A stretch of 64,000 nt of DNA from Tenacibaculum sp. 1_MG-2023 (GCF_030547425.1 NZ_JAUORH010000001.1:310001-374000); one strand, 5' to 3'; shown: positions 45,446 through 55,297, numbered from the stretch's first letter. The notes: generated from the letters alone by a model not told the origin. Made by a program: numbers and translations.

Positions 45446-45916
45446 TTATTTAATTGTTTTACAATTACTTCTACGTCTCATATCAACTAAGTATATAATT
45501 TCCCATTTTCCGTTATTATTAAAAAGTTGAAAAGAATTAGCACCACAATGGCTAAATTTTCCGTTTAAATAAAATTCATAAGGAGTCCAAACTGAGGCTA
45601 AATTCCCATCAATCTTGACGTCCCAAGACAAAAATTTTTCTAAATAGATATGTTCAGCTTTTTTATTAGCAATACCGGTTAGTAGTTTTGTTTTGCTTTC
45701 TGTAATCAATATTTTTTTACCTTCTTTATTAGTATGCGTAGTTTGGATATTAATTGTAGAATTAAGTGTAGAGCTTACTAAAGTACTGTCACCTTTGTGA
45801 AGTCCTTCAAAAAAAGTTTCAATAGTATTTTTAATTGCTTTTTTTTCTGGATTTTCTTGCGCATTTACCATTGTTGAAAGAGCAAAAATAATTAATAGAG
45901 TACATGTTTTTTGCAT
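45446..45916 (-). CDS. Secreted NTF2-like (DUF4440/lumazine-binding-type) protein
   Basis: 156 residues. Signal peptide (MQKTCTLLIIFALSTMVNAQ) and one NTF2-like cone-shaped domain: EKKAIKNTIETFFEGLHKGD, LLTGIANKKAE, DVKIDGNLASVWTPYEFYL, NNNGKWEIIYLVDMRRR. Such domains bind small ligands or act as inactive scaffolds. First gene of the four-gene operon with the propeller, ECF sigma and zinc-finger genes. Confidence 0.8.
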   Translation of the reverse strand: MQKTCTLLIIFALSTMVNAQENPEKKAIKNTIETFFEGLHKGDSTLVSSTLNSTINIQTTHTNKEGKKILITESKTKLLTGIANKKAEHIYLEKFLSWDVKIDGNLASVWTPYEFYLNGKFSHCGANSFQLFNNNGKWEIIYLVDMRRRSNCKTIK

Positions 45917-46083
45917 GTTAGTTTGGTTTAGTTAGGTAAAACTATTAAAAAAATGAATGGATAAAGTTTAATTAACAGAAGATTAACGAGGTTAAAAAAG
46001 GTAAAAAACGAAACGCTTATAGGTTTATAATAAATAAAACCATTGAATAATTATGTATTTTTACAATCCATAAAATAAAAGAA

Positions 46084-46902
46084 ATGTCAGTAGCAAAAAA
46101 ACAATATAAAAGAATTACCACTAAATCTCTTGTTGAAATGAAAGCAAATGGAGAGAAGATTTCAATGCTTACAGCTTATGACTATACCATGGCTAAAATT
46201 GTTGATGGTGCAGGTATAGATGTGATTTTAGTAGGTGATTCAGCATCAAATGTAATGGCTGGTCATGAAACTACATTACCTATTACATTAGATCAAATGA
46301 TTTATCATGCAAGCTCGGTGGTAAGAGGAGTTGATCGTTGTTTAGTAGTAGTCGATTTGCCTTTTGGAAGTTATCAATCAGACCCAAAAGAGGCATTACG
46401 TTCTGCAATTCGCATAATGAAAGAGAGTGGTGGGCATTCGATTAAATTAGAAGGAGGAAAAGAGATAAAAGATTCTATTAAACGAATTTTAAATGCAGGT
46501 ATTCCTGTAATGGGGCACTTAGGATTAACACCACAATCTATTTATAAATTTGGAACTTATACCGTAAGAGCAAAAGAAGAAGAAGAGGCAGAAAAGTTAA
46601 TGAAAGATGCTTTAATGTTAGAAAAATTAGGGTGCTTTGCTATCGTGTTAGAAAAAGTTCCAGCTAAGTTAGCACAAAAAGTAGCGGAAGCTTTAACGAT
46701 TCCAGTTATTGGAATTGGAGCAGGAGCAGGAGTAGATGGACAAGTATTGGTAACTCACGATATGTTAGGAATGACACACGAGTTTAATCCTCGTTTTTTA
46801 CGTAGATACTTAGATTTATATACAGGAATGACAAATGCATTTGAACAGTATATTACAGATGTAAAGAGTCAAGACTTTCCAAACGAAGAAGAACAGTATT
46901 AG
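46084..46902 (+). CDS. panB: 3-methyl-2-oxobutanoate hydroxymethyltransferase
   Basis: 272 residues. TIM-barrel enzyme with [17 protein letters not shown] (Mg and ketoisovalerate site), [31 protein letters not shown] and [15 protein letters not shown]. It makes ketopantoate in the pantothenate/CoA pathway. It is the first of a run of co-directional genes; the following dehydrogenase starts 39 bases on. Confidence 0.96.
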   Translation: MSVAKKQYKRITTKSLVEMKANGEKISMLTAYDYTMAKIVDGAGIDVILVGDSASNVMAGHETTLPITLDQMIYHASSVVRGVDRCLVVVDLPFGSYQSDPKEALRSAIRIMKESGGHSIKLEGGKEIKDSIKRILNAGIPVMGHLGLTPQSIYKFGTYTVRAKEEEEAEKLMKDALMLEKLGCFAIVLEKVPAKLAQKVAEALTIPVIGIGAGAGVDGQVLVTHDMLGMTHEFNPRFLRRYLDLYTGMTNAFEQYITDVKSQDFPNEEEQY

Positions 46903-46941
46903 TTTTTCAATGTATCAATTTGATAATTTGAAAATGTAGTG

Positions 46942-47880
46942 ATGAAAATTTTACATTTAGATACAAACCATTCTCTTTTAATTAACCAGTTAAAAGAGAG
47001 TGGCTTTGAAAATTATGAAGATTATACCTCTTCAAAAACAGAAATTGAAGACAAAATTCACGAGTATGACGGAATTGTCATCCGTAGTCGATTTACTATT
47101 GATAAATCATTTTTAGATAAAGCGACAAATCTTAAATTTATAGGACGCGTTGGAGCTGGGTTAGAAAATATTGACTGTGATTATGCTAAAAAAAAAGGGA
47201 TAAACTTAATTTCAGCACCAGAAGGGAATAGAAACGCTGTAGGAGAACATGCGTTAGGAATGTTACTTTCTTTATTTAATAAGCTTAATAAGGCAGATAA
47301 AGAGGTGAGAGAAGGAAAGTGGTTTCGTGAAGAGAATAGAGGCGTTGAACTTGATGGAAAAACAGTTGGAATTATCGGTTATGGAAACATGGGGAAAGCC
47401 TTTGCTAAAAAACTCCGAGGTTTTGATGTGGAAGTAATTTGTTATGATATTAAACCAAATGTTAGCGACGAAAACTGTAAACAAGTTTCTTTAAAAGAAT
47501 TACAAGAAAAAGTTGATGTGCTGAGTTTACATACCCCTCAAACTGAACGTACTTTAAATATGGTAAATGATAAGTTCATTAATAATTTTTTAAAACCTTT
47601 CTGGTTGTTAAATACAGCTAGAGGGAAATCAGTAGTAACAGAAGATTTGGTAACAGCGTTACAATCAAAGAAAATTTTAGGAGCAGGGTTAGATGTATTG
47701 GAGTATGAAAAAAAATCCTTCGAAAACCTATTTACAGATCAAGAAATGCCTAAAGCATTCAAGTATTTAATTCATGCTGAAAATGTATTGCTTTCTCCCC
47801 ATGTTGCAGGTTGGACTATAGAAAGTAAAGAAAAACTAGCACAGACTATTGTAGATAAAATCAAAGTAAAATTTTGCTAA
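46942..47880 (+). CDS. D-2-hydroxyacid dehydrogenase (SerA-like)
   Basis: 312 residues from the ATG at 46942; a GTG three bases upstream is less likely. The NAD motif is VGIIGYGNMGKAFAKKL; the catalytic residues lie in LNTARGKSVV (R), LGAGLDVLEYEK (E) and LLSPHVAGWT (H). Length fits a short phosphoglycerate dehydrogenase without ACT domain, but other hydroxyacid substrates are possible. Confidence 0.88.
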   Translation: MKILHLDTNHSLLINQLKESGFENYEDYTSSKTEIEDKIHEYDGIVIRSRFTIDKSFLDKATNLKFIGRVGAGLENIDCDYAKKKGINLISAPEGNRNAVGEHALGMLLSLFNKLNKADKEVREGKWFREENRGVELDGKTVGIIGYGNMGKAFAKKLRGFDVEVICYDIKPNVSDENCKQVSLKELQEKVDVLSLHTPQTERTLNMVNDKFINNFLKPFWLLNTARGKSVVTEDLVTALQSKKILGAGLDVLEYEKKSFENLFTDQEMPKAFKYLIHAENVLLSPHVAGWTIESKEKLAQTIVDKIKVKFC

Positions 47881-47904
47881 CTTGTAGCTTCAAATTCATG
47901 AAAC

Positions 47905-48363
47905 ATGAAATACGAAGCATTTACAGTAGAAGAATACATTAGTCAATTACCAAATGAAAGGCAAGAAGTAGTAAAAAAACTACAGACACTTATTCGAAAA
48001 AACTTACCTAAAGGGTTTGAAGAAGGAATCAATTATAATATGATTGGTTATTATGTTCCACACTCAAAGTACCCGAATGGTTATCATTGTGACCCAAAAC
48101 TCCCCTTGCCTTTTATAAATTTGGCTTCACAAAAAAACTCAGTGAATCTTTATCATAGTGGAATTTATGCTAAAAAAGAGTTACACGATTGGTTTGTGTC
48201 TGAATATCCTAAACATTCAAAAAGAAAAATAGACATGGGAAAAAGCTGTATTCGTTTTAAAAAGTTAGATGATATTCCGTATGAATTAATTACTGAATTA
48301 TGTACAAAAATGACTGTAGATGAATGGATAAATATTTATGAATCCGTAATAAAAAAGAAATAG
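47905..48363 (+). CDS. DUF1801 (YdhG-like) family protein
   Basis: 152 residues, cytoplasmic. It matches DUF1801: YISQLPNERQEVVKKLQTLI at the N-terminus, then YYVPHSKYPNGYH, PLPFINLASQKNSVNLYHSG and IDMGKSCIRFKKLDDIPYEL. These are small SCP-like beta-helical proteins of unknown role, some linked to iron. The VOC gene follows after only one base, so the two are coupled. Confidence 0.85.
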   Translation: MKYEAFTVEEYISQLPNERQEVVKKLQTLIRKNLPKGFEEGINYNMIGYYVPHSKYPNGYHCDPKLPLPFINLASQKNSVNLYHSGIYAKKELHDWFVSEYPKHSKRKIDMGKSCIRFKKLDDIPYELITELCTKMTVDEWINIYESVIKKK

Positions 48364-48364
48364 A

Positions 48365-48757
48365 ATGAAGAAAAAAGGTAAAGTAATAGGAATTGGAGGA
48401 GTTTTTTTTAAAACTGAAGATACTAAAGCAACGAAAGATTGGTATAAAAACAACTTGGGCTTTAATACCGATGATTGGGGTTGTACTTTTTGGTGGAAAG
48501 ACAATGAAGGTAAAAAAGCTTCAACACAATGGAGTCCGTTTAGTAAAAACACTAATTACTTTGAACCTTCTAAAAAAGACTTCATGTTTAACTATCGAGT
48601 AGAAAATTTAGTAGAATTACTAGAAGAACTAAAAGAAAAAGGAGTCACTGTTATGGACAAGGTAGAAGAGTACGATTATGGCAAGTTTGGATGGGTTGTA
48701 GATTTAGATGGAAATAAAATTGAACTATGGGAGCCAAAAGACGAAGCTTTTTTATAA
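48365..48757 (+). CDS. VOC (glyoxalase/bleomycin-resistance) family protein
   Basis: 130 residues with the beta-alpha-beta-beta-beta repeat of VOC proteins: GGVFFKTEDTKATKDWYKNN, STQWSPFSKNTNYF, VENLVELLEELKEKGV and WVVDLDGNKIELWEP, whose E is a usual metal ligand. May be a small-molecule lyase or a binding protein. Follows the DUF1801 gene at once. Confidence 0.87.
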   Translation: MKKKGKVIGIGGVFFKTEDTKATKDWYKNNLGFNTDDWGCTFWWKDNEGKKASTQWSPFSKNTNYFEPSKKDFMFNYRVENLVELLEELKEKGVTVMDKVEEYDYGKFGWVVDLDGNKIELWEPKDEAFL

Positions 48758-48792
48758 ATTTAGCACCGTCTAATAAATAAAATAAATAAAAA

Positions 48793-49074
48793 ATGGATGT
48801 AATTGATGAAAATGGGAACACTGTTCCTAATCAAGAAAGTAAACGAGTGTTAGCGGGTATTTTAGGTATCATTGTTGGAGTACTGGGAGTTCATAAATTT
48901 GTATTAGGGTATACAAAAGAAGGAGTAATAATGTTGCTAGTAACTGTGTTAACTTGTGGTTTTGGAGGTTTTATAAGCAGTATAATTGGTTTAATTGAAG
49001 GTATTATTTATTTAACAAAATCTGATGAAGAGTTTGTAGAAACATACCAAGTTAATAAAAAAGGTTGGTTCTAA
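48793..49074 (+). CDS. TM2-domain membrane protein
   Basis: 93 residues with two membrane helices joined by a short loop: RVLAGILGIIVGVLGVHKFV, LGYTKEG, then IMLLVTVLTCGFGGFISSII. G-x-x-G-x-H-K-F-x-L-G-Y is the TM2 signature. Role unknown. Followed by a strong terminator. Confidence 0.9.
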   Translation: MDVIDENGNTVPNQESKRVLAGILGIIVGVLGVHKFVLGYTKEGVIMLLVTVLTCGFGGFISSIIGLIEGIIYLTKSDEEFVETYQVNKKGWF

Positions 49075-49081
49075 TCATCAT

Positions 49082-49110
49082 AAAAAAAAGCGCCAATCGG
49101 CGCTTTTTTT
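49082..49110. terminator. Bidirectional intrinsic terminator
   Basis: AAAAAAGCGCC / GGCGCTTTTTT with loop AATC between convergent genes; it overlaps the stop of the minus-strand cupin gene. Confidence 0.9.
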
Positions 49111-49981
49111 ATGATGCAATATTATTAGCTTTATTTGTTTTAATAATAGCTTGTTTGTTTTTCCAGTCAATCCACTTTTGCCCTTTAATACGGCGCATAA
49201 CATTATCTATCGTACGCATAACAAAAACATTGTAAACGGCTTTTCCTAAGTTTTTTGGATTGCGAGCAATAGCACGTAAACTCATTGAAAAACCAGGAGT
49301 TACATAACGCATATAATGCCAATATCCTTCAGGCATGTACAATACATTACCATGCTCAAGTTCAGTAACATGACCTTCAGCGTTTTTAAGTGCAGGCCAT
49401 TTTTCAAAATCAGGATCGTTAAAATCAATATCTTCACGAGTAATTAATGAATGTGGAATTTTATATAAGTGTTTGTTTTGTTTTTGGTCAAACAAAATAC
49501 ACTTCTTTTTTCCTTCAAAGTGAAAATGAAAAATATTTGCTAAATCGATATCGTAATGCATAAATGTATACGAATCACGCCCTCCAAAAAATAGCATTGG
49601 TAACCCTTTCATTAAACGTAAACCAAAATCTGGAAAAGTGAAATCTTTTTGTAGTTGTGGAACTTCTTTTAAAACATTCCATAAGAAAATTCTAAATTTA
49701 GTAGGCTCGCGCTTTAGTAAATCTACATACTCACTCATTTTCATGGTTGCATGAGGCTCATTAAACCCATCTTTATAGTCTACAGGTCTATTATCGTATA
49801 AAGGTACAGTTTTATCACCTGCTACTTCTTTCATATAATCTAAAGACCATTTAGAGTATGCTGGCCAGTCTTCAATAAAACGTTCAATAACCACAGGTTT
49901 TTGAGGTTTGAAGTATTTTTTTATGAAGTCTTCTTTAGTAATGGTTTCTACTCTGTCTATTTGTTGCAACTGTAATCCCAT
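49109..49981 (-). CDS. Cupin_8 (JmjC-like) Fe(II)/2-oxoglutarate dioxygenase
   Basis: 290 residues. The N-terminal KPVVIERFIEDWPAYSKWS matches the cupin_8 family. The metal triad is H-x-D in TFMHYDIDLAN and the distal H in MPEGYWHYMRY; IFHFHFEGKKKCILFD is the second conserved strand. These enzymes hydroxylate proteins, often ribosomal, or small molecules. It has its own -7 element (TAACTTTG, 50009-50002, minus strand). The substrate is unknown. Confidence 0.88.
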   Translation of the reverse strand: MGLQLQQIDRVETITKEDFIKKYFKPQKPVVIERFIEDWPAYSKWSLDYMKEVAGDKTVPLYDNRPVDYKDGFNEPHATMKMSEYVDLLKREPTKFRIFLWNVLKEVPQLQKDFTFPDFGLRLMKGLPMLFFGGRDSYTFMHYDIDLANIFHFHFEGKKKCILFDQKQNKHLYKIPHSLITREDIDFNDPDFEKWPALKNAEGHVTELEHGNVLYMPEGYWHYMRYVTPGFSMSLRAIARNPKNLGKAVYNVFVMRTIDNVMRRIKGQKWIDWKNKQAIIKTNKANNIAS

Positions 49982-50061
49982 ACATTCAATTTTTCGAGAA
50001 GCAAAGTTAATAAATTGTTACGACGTTTTTTTGAGTTAACAATGTTAAAAAATAATAGTAT

Positions 50062-52590
50062 TTAAAAACTAATTCTAAAGCTAAGGTTTGGAATAAAGGG
50101 GAGTGAGTACGTATTTATTTCCTTTGCTTTGTTACTGTTGCTTTCATCAAGAACATAGTACGTGTTTATTGTGTTTTTTCTATTGGTAACATTGGTAAAG
50201 CCAATTCTTATAGTAGATTTTAGATCTTCTGAAAGATTAAAGTTATAACTCCCAGAAGCATTGATTCTGAAGAAATTTGGATGCCTTTCTTTGTTAGGAG
50301 TATCATAATTTACTATAGTTTTGTTACTGTCTTGTATTGTTTCATTATCTTTTACGAGTTTAGTATACGGCGTACCTGATCGTAAAATAGCTCCAAGAGA
50401 GAATTTGATGTTGTTGGTAATATTATAGTTTATAGCACTACTAAAAGAATGTGTAATATCTAAACTACTAGGAAAAGTATCAGGAGTAAAAGTTTTAAAT
50501 GTATAATTATTTTCCGCAAAGGTGTAGCTTAACCAACTACTAAATTTTTTAGTTCTTTTATTAATTAAAAATTCAACACCTTTTACCTTATAGTCTCCTA
50601 TAGAATTTAGTGTTTGAACATTGTTATAAAAACCTTGATTGGCAACAGTTATACCATCAACAAATTTATAAAAACCAGTAAGATCTATTTGTAAGTTATT
50701 TTTTGAATACTCTGCTCCAAAAGATATTTGTTTACTTTTAATAACAGGCGTTTTATCATTGTCAGCCAAAACCCATCTTCTTTTTTCTATACCTAAAAAG
50801 TTATCTTGAAAATCTATTTTCTGTGCAGTTGTTTGATTTTTAAACTCTCCTTCTAATTTTAAAAATAGACTATTATAAAGTTGTTGTCTTAAGTTAATCC
50901 TTGGTTCTATGATAAGTTTATTAAAATCGTGAAAATAATTAACACGAAAACCTACTCTAGCATAAGTGTTATTTTTATGATAAACTACCTCAGAAAAAAG
51001 AGCAGTTTTAAGTAAAACTTCTTTTACAGATTTAGAAAAGTCAGGAGCATTAACAGTTGTCTTATTAGCAATACCTATTTCATTAAAAATAGCACCATTA
51101 GTAAGTTGAAAAACATCTGAAAAATAATGATTAGTAATAAATCTAATTTCAGATTCTAAAACATTATTAAACTGAGTTTGAAATTGATCAGTTTCTCTAT
51201 TAAAGTCTGATGAATTTATTTTGTAATCTGAAATAAAAGTAGAGAATTCTGTAGAAAAATTGGGTGACCAATCGGCATTCCAGCTAATATTTGCTCCAAT
51301 ATTTTCCTGTTTTAAATTGCTATTTTCTTCTATAGTTGCCTCATTGTTTGTATACTCTTCTGTATACTCTAAGTTATTTTTGATGTTTATTAAGTTCGCT
51401 CTCAATACATGATTTTGATTTATATCATATAATATTTTAAAAGAATAATCATAAAAATAGAAATCGGTTGAAGCTTTATTTTCTTTGTTAGAAGCTATAG
51501 AGTTTTCTTGAAAACTTCTACTAAAATATTTATCGTAGGTTGGGGTGTTAAAAAAATCTGTATAAGACCTCCTTGCTGAAGCATGAATTCCGATTTTTTT
51601 AGTTATAGGAGCTTGTAAAAAAGCGTCTACACTTAGCAAATTAAAACCAGCACCTCCAAAGAATGTGTCAGTAATTTTGTTATTGGTTTGCATATTGACG
51701 GTACTGGAAACACCATCGCTAAACTTTGTACTAGTGCCATTTTTGGTCACTGTAGCTTTTTCTGTTAAATATGGGTTATATGCAGAGATTAAACCAAAAA
51801 AATGACTCGTATGGTACATCTTAATTCCATCCCAAAGCATTAAGTTTTGATCGTTTGTTCCACCTCGCACATTAATGTTCGATACACTTTCATTCACACT
51901 TTCTACACCAGGAAGTACTTTAATCATTTTTAAAATGTCTGGTTCTATTAACCCTGGAAGAATTCCGAATTTTTTAGTTTTTAAAAGAGTACTTCCATCA
52001 ATGTTTTTTTGAAGACCAGAAGTTAAAAAATTAGAAATGATTACTTCTGATAACTCTTCTGATAAATTCTCTAGGTGTATTTCTTTACACAAGTTTTGAG
52101 GGAATAAATTTTTGGCAGGTAGTATAATAGGTTTGTATCCAATGTAAGAAATAGTAATGTTTGCATTTGCAGGAACTGAGTTGATATTGAATTCACCGTT
52201 AGTATTAGATGTAGTTCCACTATTAGTGTTATTAACTAAAATAGTTGCTAAAACCAATGGTTCAAGTGTGTTGCTGTCTACTATCGTTCCACAAACAGGA
52301 ATTTTCTTTTCCAAGTATGATATAGTAATAAACCGATTATCTAAAAGTTTAAAATTAAAAATGGTAACAGACTCTAAGTAACTTAGAGTTTCAGATAAAG
52401 ATAAAGTATTATCAGGTCTTGTAATGTATACATTTTCTAAATTCCTATCAGAATAAGTAAAGGTTACCTCATGTTTTTTTTCAATTTCAACTAAGACATC
52501 TTTCAGTAAATTTTTGGTAATAATGTCTTGTGCCTTGATAGCAAAGGAAAATAGGAAGAGAAATAAAAAAGTAGTTTTTTTATTGACCAT
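50062..52590 (-). CDS. TonB-dependent receptor with STN domain (FecA-type)
   Basis: 842 residues. Signal peptide, STN domain (~22-95: LLKDVLVEIEKKHEVTFTYS), CarboxypepD_reg-like domain (~97-180: VCGTIVDSNTLEPLVLATIL), plug (~195-310: LPGVESVNESVSNINVRGG) and barrel ending FIPNLSFRISF. The STN domain signals to the anti-sigma factor encoded just upstream: the FecR-type gene overlaps this one by 11 bases. Substrate unknown; not necessarily iron, as this layout is also used for glycans and peptides in Bacteroidota. Confidence 0.93.
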   Translation of the reverse strand: MVNKKTTFLFLFLFSFAIKAQDIITKNLLKDVLVEIEKKHEVTFTYSDRNLENVYITRPDNTLSLSETLSYLESVTIFNFKLLDNRFITISYLEKKIPVCGTIVDSNTLEPLVLATILVNNTNSGTTSNTNGEFNINSVPANANITISYIGYKPIILPAKNLFPQNLCKEIHLENLSEELSEVIISNFLTSGLQKNIDGSTLLKTKKFGILPGLIEPDILKMIKVLPGVESVNESVSNINVRGGTNDQNLMLWDGIKMYHTSHFFGLISAYNPYLTEKATVTKNGTSTKFSDGVSSTVNMQTNNKITDTFFGGAGFNLLSVDAFLQAPITKKIGIHASARRSYTDFFNTPTYDKYFSRSFQENSIASNKENKASTDFYFYDYSFKILYDINQNHVLRANLINIKNNLEYTEEYTNNEATIEENSNLKQENIGANISWNADWSPNFSTEFSTFISDYKINSSDFNRETDQFQTQFNNVLESEIRFITNHYFSDVFQLTNGAIFNEIGIANKTTVNAPDFSKSVKEVLLKTALFSEVVYHKNNTYARVGFRVNYFHDFNKLIIEPRINLRQQLYNSLFLKLEGEFKNQTTAQKIDFQDNFLGIEKRRWVLADNDKTPVIKSKQISFGAEYSKNNLQIDLTGFYKFVDGITVANQGFYNNVQTLNSIGDYKVKGVEFLINKRTKKFSSWLSYTFAENNYTFKTFTPDTFPSSLDITHSFSSAINYNITNNIKFSLGAILRSGTPYTKLVKDNETIQDSNKTIVNYDTPNKERHPNFFRINASGSYNFNLSEDLKSTIRIGFTNVTNRKNTINTYYVLDESNSNKAKEINTYSLPFIPNLSFRISF

Positions 52591-53491
52591 TCTTGTAAAT
52601 AGTAATTCTTTTTTCTTCTATTTTATATGATAATTGTAAAGGAATTGTAACTGCTTGCAAAGCTACATTTATGTCTTTATGGGTAAAACCACCTGTATAA
52701 AGTTGTTCTAAATTAACACCCTTAGTTTTTATAACATAACCATATTGGTTTTGTAAATCGTCTAGCACAAATTGTAAAGGAGTACTTTTAAAATTAGACT
52801 CATCTTGTAACCAAGATTTATTATTAATATTAAAAGTATTTAAAGTGTCAATTTTACCATTTATAACCTTAAATATTTTCCCCTTAGCTAATTTAATTAG
52901 TGAGTTGTTGTAGTTTACACTAACTAAACCTTCGTAGGTTTTTACTTCAAAATAATTATTTCTTTCTTTAACGTTAAATTGGGTTCCTAAAACAGTGATT
53001 TTTCCAACAGAAGTATTTACGGTAAAAGATTTTCCTTTTTTGACTTTAAAAAAAGCTTCTCCTTTAAGTTGCATGTCTCTACTGTTTTTCCAATCCTTTT
53101 TGTTGAAAGACACAGTAGAATTTGCATTTAAAATCACTTCAGATTCGTCTGGTAAGTTAAAGGTTTTTGTTTCTGCATATTGCGTACTAAAGTTTACTGA
53201 ATTATTGAAAAGTAAGAAATAAGAAGAAACTAGTAAAACAATAACTGCGGCAGCATATTTATAAAAGTTCTTGTAGCTTAATGGAACAACCTTACTTTTT
53301 TTAGTAGTAGTTTTTTTCAATTCAAACTCTTTAAAAGCCTTTTCAATATCCACTTTAGGAGTTTCTATGTGAGAAGAGTAATGCGCTATTTTTTCAAGAT
53401 TTTTAAAGTTTTTATCTTGTTTTAATAGAGACAGTTCTTCATCAGAGATTTCTCCGTTTAACCATTTTAATATGTATTGTTCATCTTTCAT
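52580..53491 (-). CDS. FecR-family anti-sigma factor
   Basis: 303 residues. A cytoplasmic N-terminus (~1-75) binds the sigma factor, a single TM helix lies at ~76-94 (YAAAVIVLLVSSYFLLF), then the FecR domain (FNLPDESEVILNANSTVSF, MQLKGEAFFKVKKG, FTVNTSVGKITVLGTQFNV) and a C-terminal DUF4974/secretin-like domain (VLDDLQNQYGYVIKTKG, TGGFTHKDINVALQAV). It relays the receptor signal to the ECF sigma factor. Confidence 0.94.
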   Translation of the reverse strand: MKDEQYILKWLNGEISDEELSLLKQDKNFKNLEKIAHYSSHIETPKVDIEKAFKEFELKKTTTKKSKVVPLSYKNFYKYAAAVIVLLVSSYFLLFNNSVNFSTQYAETKTFNLPDESEVILNANSTVSFNKKDWKNSRDMQLKGEAFFKVKKGKSFTVNTSVGKITVLGTQFNVKERNNYFEVKTYEGLVSVNYNNSLIKLAKGKIFKVINGKIDTLNTFNINNKSWLQDESNFKSTPLQFVLDDLQNQYGYVIKTKGVNLEQLYTGGFTHKDINVALQAVTIPLQLSYKIEEKRITIYKNGQ

Positions 53492-53540
53492 TTTGTGCTT
53501 AACTAACTTTTAGACAATAAAGAAGTAAATTTCCCTACCC

Positions 53541-54050
53541 TTACAATAATTCTATTTTTGATCTCAATTTTTTTAATGCTGAAGACATCCTTTTTTCAAC
53601 GGCTTTTTGCGAGATATTTAGTAGCTCAGCAATTTCTCGATATTTTTTACCGTCTATTCTATTCATTAGAAAAACTTCTCGTTCAGCTTCTGTTAAGTTT
53701 TCAATAGCGTTTTTTAATTTGGTTTTAAACTCTTCTTCTTCTAATAAATATTCCGGACTTTGATTATTTATATCCAAATAGGGAGCGCTTTTAGCATAGT
53801 TTAAAATAACTTTTTCATGCTTTAATTTGTTTAAAAAAAGGTTGTTTACACTGGTAAATAAGTACGATTTTGCCTTTTCATATGATATTTCTGAACATTT
53901 TTCCCACATTTTTAAAAAAGCTTCTTGTATTAAATCTAGGGCAGTATCTTTATCATTAGATTTATAAGATGAGAAGTTGGTAACGAATTGAATATTAGTT
54001 TTATAAAACTCGTTAAAGTCTTCCTCATTACACAGTGATTTTTTAGTCAT
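53541..54050 (-). CDS. FecI-type ECF sigma factor
   Basis: 169 residues with regions 2 (LIQEAFLKMWEKCSEISYEK) and 4 (LTEAEREVFLMNRIDGKKYR, EIAELLNISQKAVEKRMSSAL). It opens the FecI-FecR-receptor operon and has a -7 element TACCTTTG upstream. Besides the receptor operon it may control the divergent lipoprotein gene. Confidence 0.94.
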   Translation of the reverse strand: MTKKSLCNEEDFNEFYKTNIQFVTNFSSYKSNDKDTALDLIQEAFLKMWEKCSEISYEKAKSYLFTSVNNLFLNKLKHEKVILNYAKSAPYLDINNQSPEYLLEEEEFKTKLKNAIENLTEAEREVFLMNRIDGKKYREIAELLNISQKAVEKRMSSALKKLRSKIELL

Positions 54051-54092
54051 ATGAATGCTTTTATAGAGTTAAAATAGAAAAAAAATCGAAAA

Positions 54093-54100
54093 CAAAGGTA
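54093..54100 (-). promoter_or_regulatory. -7 element for the fecI-type operon
   Basis: Minus-strand TACCTTTG, an exact TANNTTTG match 43 bases before the sigma gene start. Confidence 0.5.
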
Positions 54101-54177
54101 GGGTAAAACGATTTATAGTTTTCTAAAGGGCAGAAAGAGCTCAAAAAAAAATATTTAAAAAATTAAAATTTATTAAG

Positions 54178-55230
54178 ATGAAAACAATAAAATTAATAAG
54201 CATATTAGCACTAGTTACTTTAACAATTTTTACTTCATGTCAATCTGAAGAAAACGAACAGGTAGGAACAAATCCCAATGCAAATACACCTACTTCTGAA
54301 ACTGCAAAGAAATATAAAAGAACAGGTATGAACGATGGTTCTGAAGATGATTTTTTGGATGGAAATTCATGTGCTGAGTTATTGTTTCCAATAACAGCAA
54401 CTGTAAACGGTAAAGAAGTGACTATTATAAATGAATTAGACTATAGTTTAGTTCTTGAGATAATGGATGAGTTTAATGATGATGAAGATACCATAGTTTT
54501 TAATTTTCCAATAACAATAAAATTAAATAACTATACAGAAGTAACTATTACTTCGCAAATAGAATTGGAAGAATTAAATAGAAAATGTGATGACGCATCA
54601 GATGAAATGGAGGATGCTATCTCTTGCGCAAAAATAGAATACCCTATATCAATGCTAACTTATGATGTTAATTTAGAACAAACAGGTACTGTTGTAATCG
54701 AATCGGAAAAACAATTGTACAATTTTGTAGATAGCTTAGATTCAAGCGAATTATTCTCTGTTAAGTATCCAATAACTATAACTTTAAATAACGGTAGTTC
54801 TGTGGAAGTTAATAGTGATTCTGAATTTGAAGATGCTCTTGAAGAGTGTACTTCTTATGAAGAAGAAGAGGAAGCAGCAGAAGAAGCAGCTGACGAATTA
54901 GAAACCATTATCAGTAAAGCTAAATTTAAGGTAGAAAGCTTTATTCAGGCAGGAGTGGAAAAAGCTGACGAATATGCTGCATATACTATAGAATTTACAA
55001 ATGAAGGGAAATTAATAGCAAGAAATATAGTAAACACAACTTTAGAAAATATCGAAGGAGAATATGATGTAGAATCAGATACAAGAGTCCTTTTAGAAGT
55101 TGAGTTTGAAGCTGGAACTGTTGTAAGCGCTTTAGGTAATGAATGGGTTGTAACTACTTATACAAGCACTTTACTTACATTACAAAGTACAACAGATACT
55201 TCAATAACATTAACATTTAAAAAGATATAA
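54178..55230 (+). CDS. Lipoprotein with two Cys-bounded beta repeats
   Basis: 350 residues. The signal peptide ends in IFTSC (lipobox). Two repeats of ~80 residues follow, each starting with C-x3-(L/Y)-(F/Y)-P-I and ending in a C: CAELLFPITATVNGKEV to LNRKC, and CAKIEYPISMLTYDVN to ALEEC; within each, NFPITIKLNN / KYPITITLNN recur. A very acidic linker (EEEEEAAEEAADE) leads to a C-terminal lipocalin-like beta domain. Similar lipoproteins occur beside sigma/receptor loci in Flavobacteriaceae. Divergent from the fecI-type gene. Function unknown. Confidence 0.78.
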   Translation: MKTIKLISILALVTLTIFTSCQSEENEQVGTNPNANTPTSETAKKYKRTGMNDGSEDDFLDGNSCAELLFPITATVNGKEVTIINELDYSLVLEIMDEFNDDEDTIVFNFPITIKLNNYTEVTITSQIELEELNRKCDDASDEMEDAISCAKIEYPISMLTYDVNLEQTGTVVIESEKQLYNFVDSLDSSELFSVKYPITITLNNGSSVEVNSDSEFEDALEECTSYEEEEEAAEEAADELETIISKAKFKVESFIQAGVEKADEYAAYTIEFTNEGKLIARNIVNTTLENIEGEYDVESDTRVLLEVEFEAGTVVSALGNEWVVTTYTSTLLTLQSTTDTSITLTFKKI

Positions 55231-55261
55231 AGAAAAAATCTTTTAAGCTAGTTGATTTTGG

Positions 55262-55297
55262 AACTTTATGGCTACGCTAGTAGTAGCCTAAAGTTTT
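55262..55297 (+). terminator. Intrinsic terminator after the repeat lipoprotein gene
   Basis: AACTTTA-T-GGCTAC / GTAGCCTAAAGTT, a 13-bp stem with one bulged T and a 7-base loop, then TTTT. Confidence 0.7.

Noticed and set aside
46021-46083. A consensus promoter before panB
   Set aside because: TTG and TATTTTTA are present, but the spacer is about 10 bases and the final G is missing.
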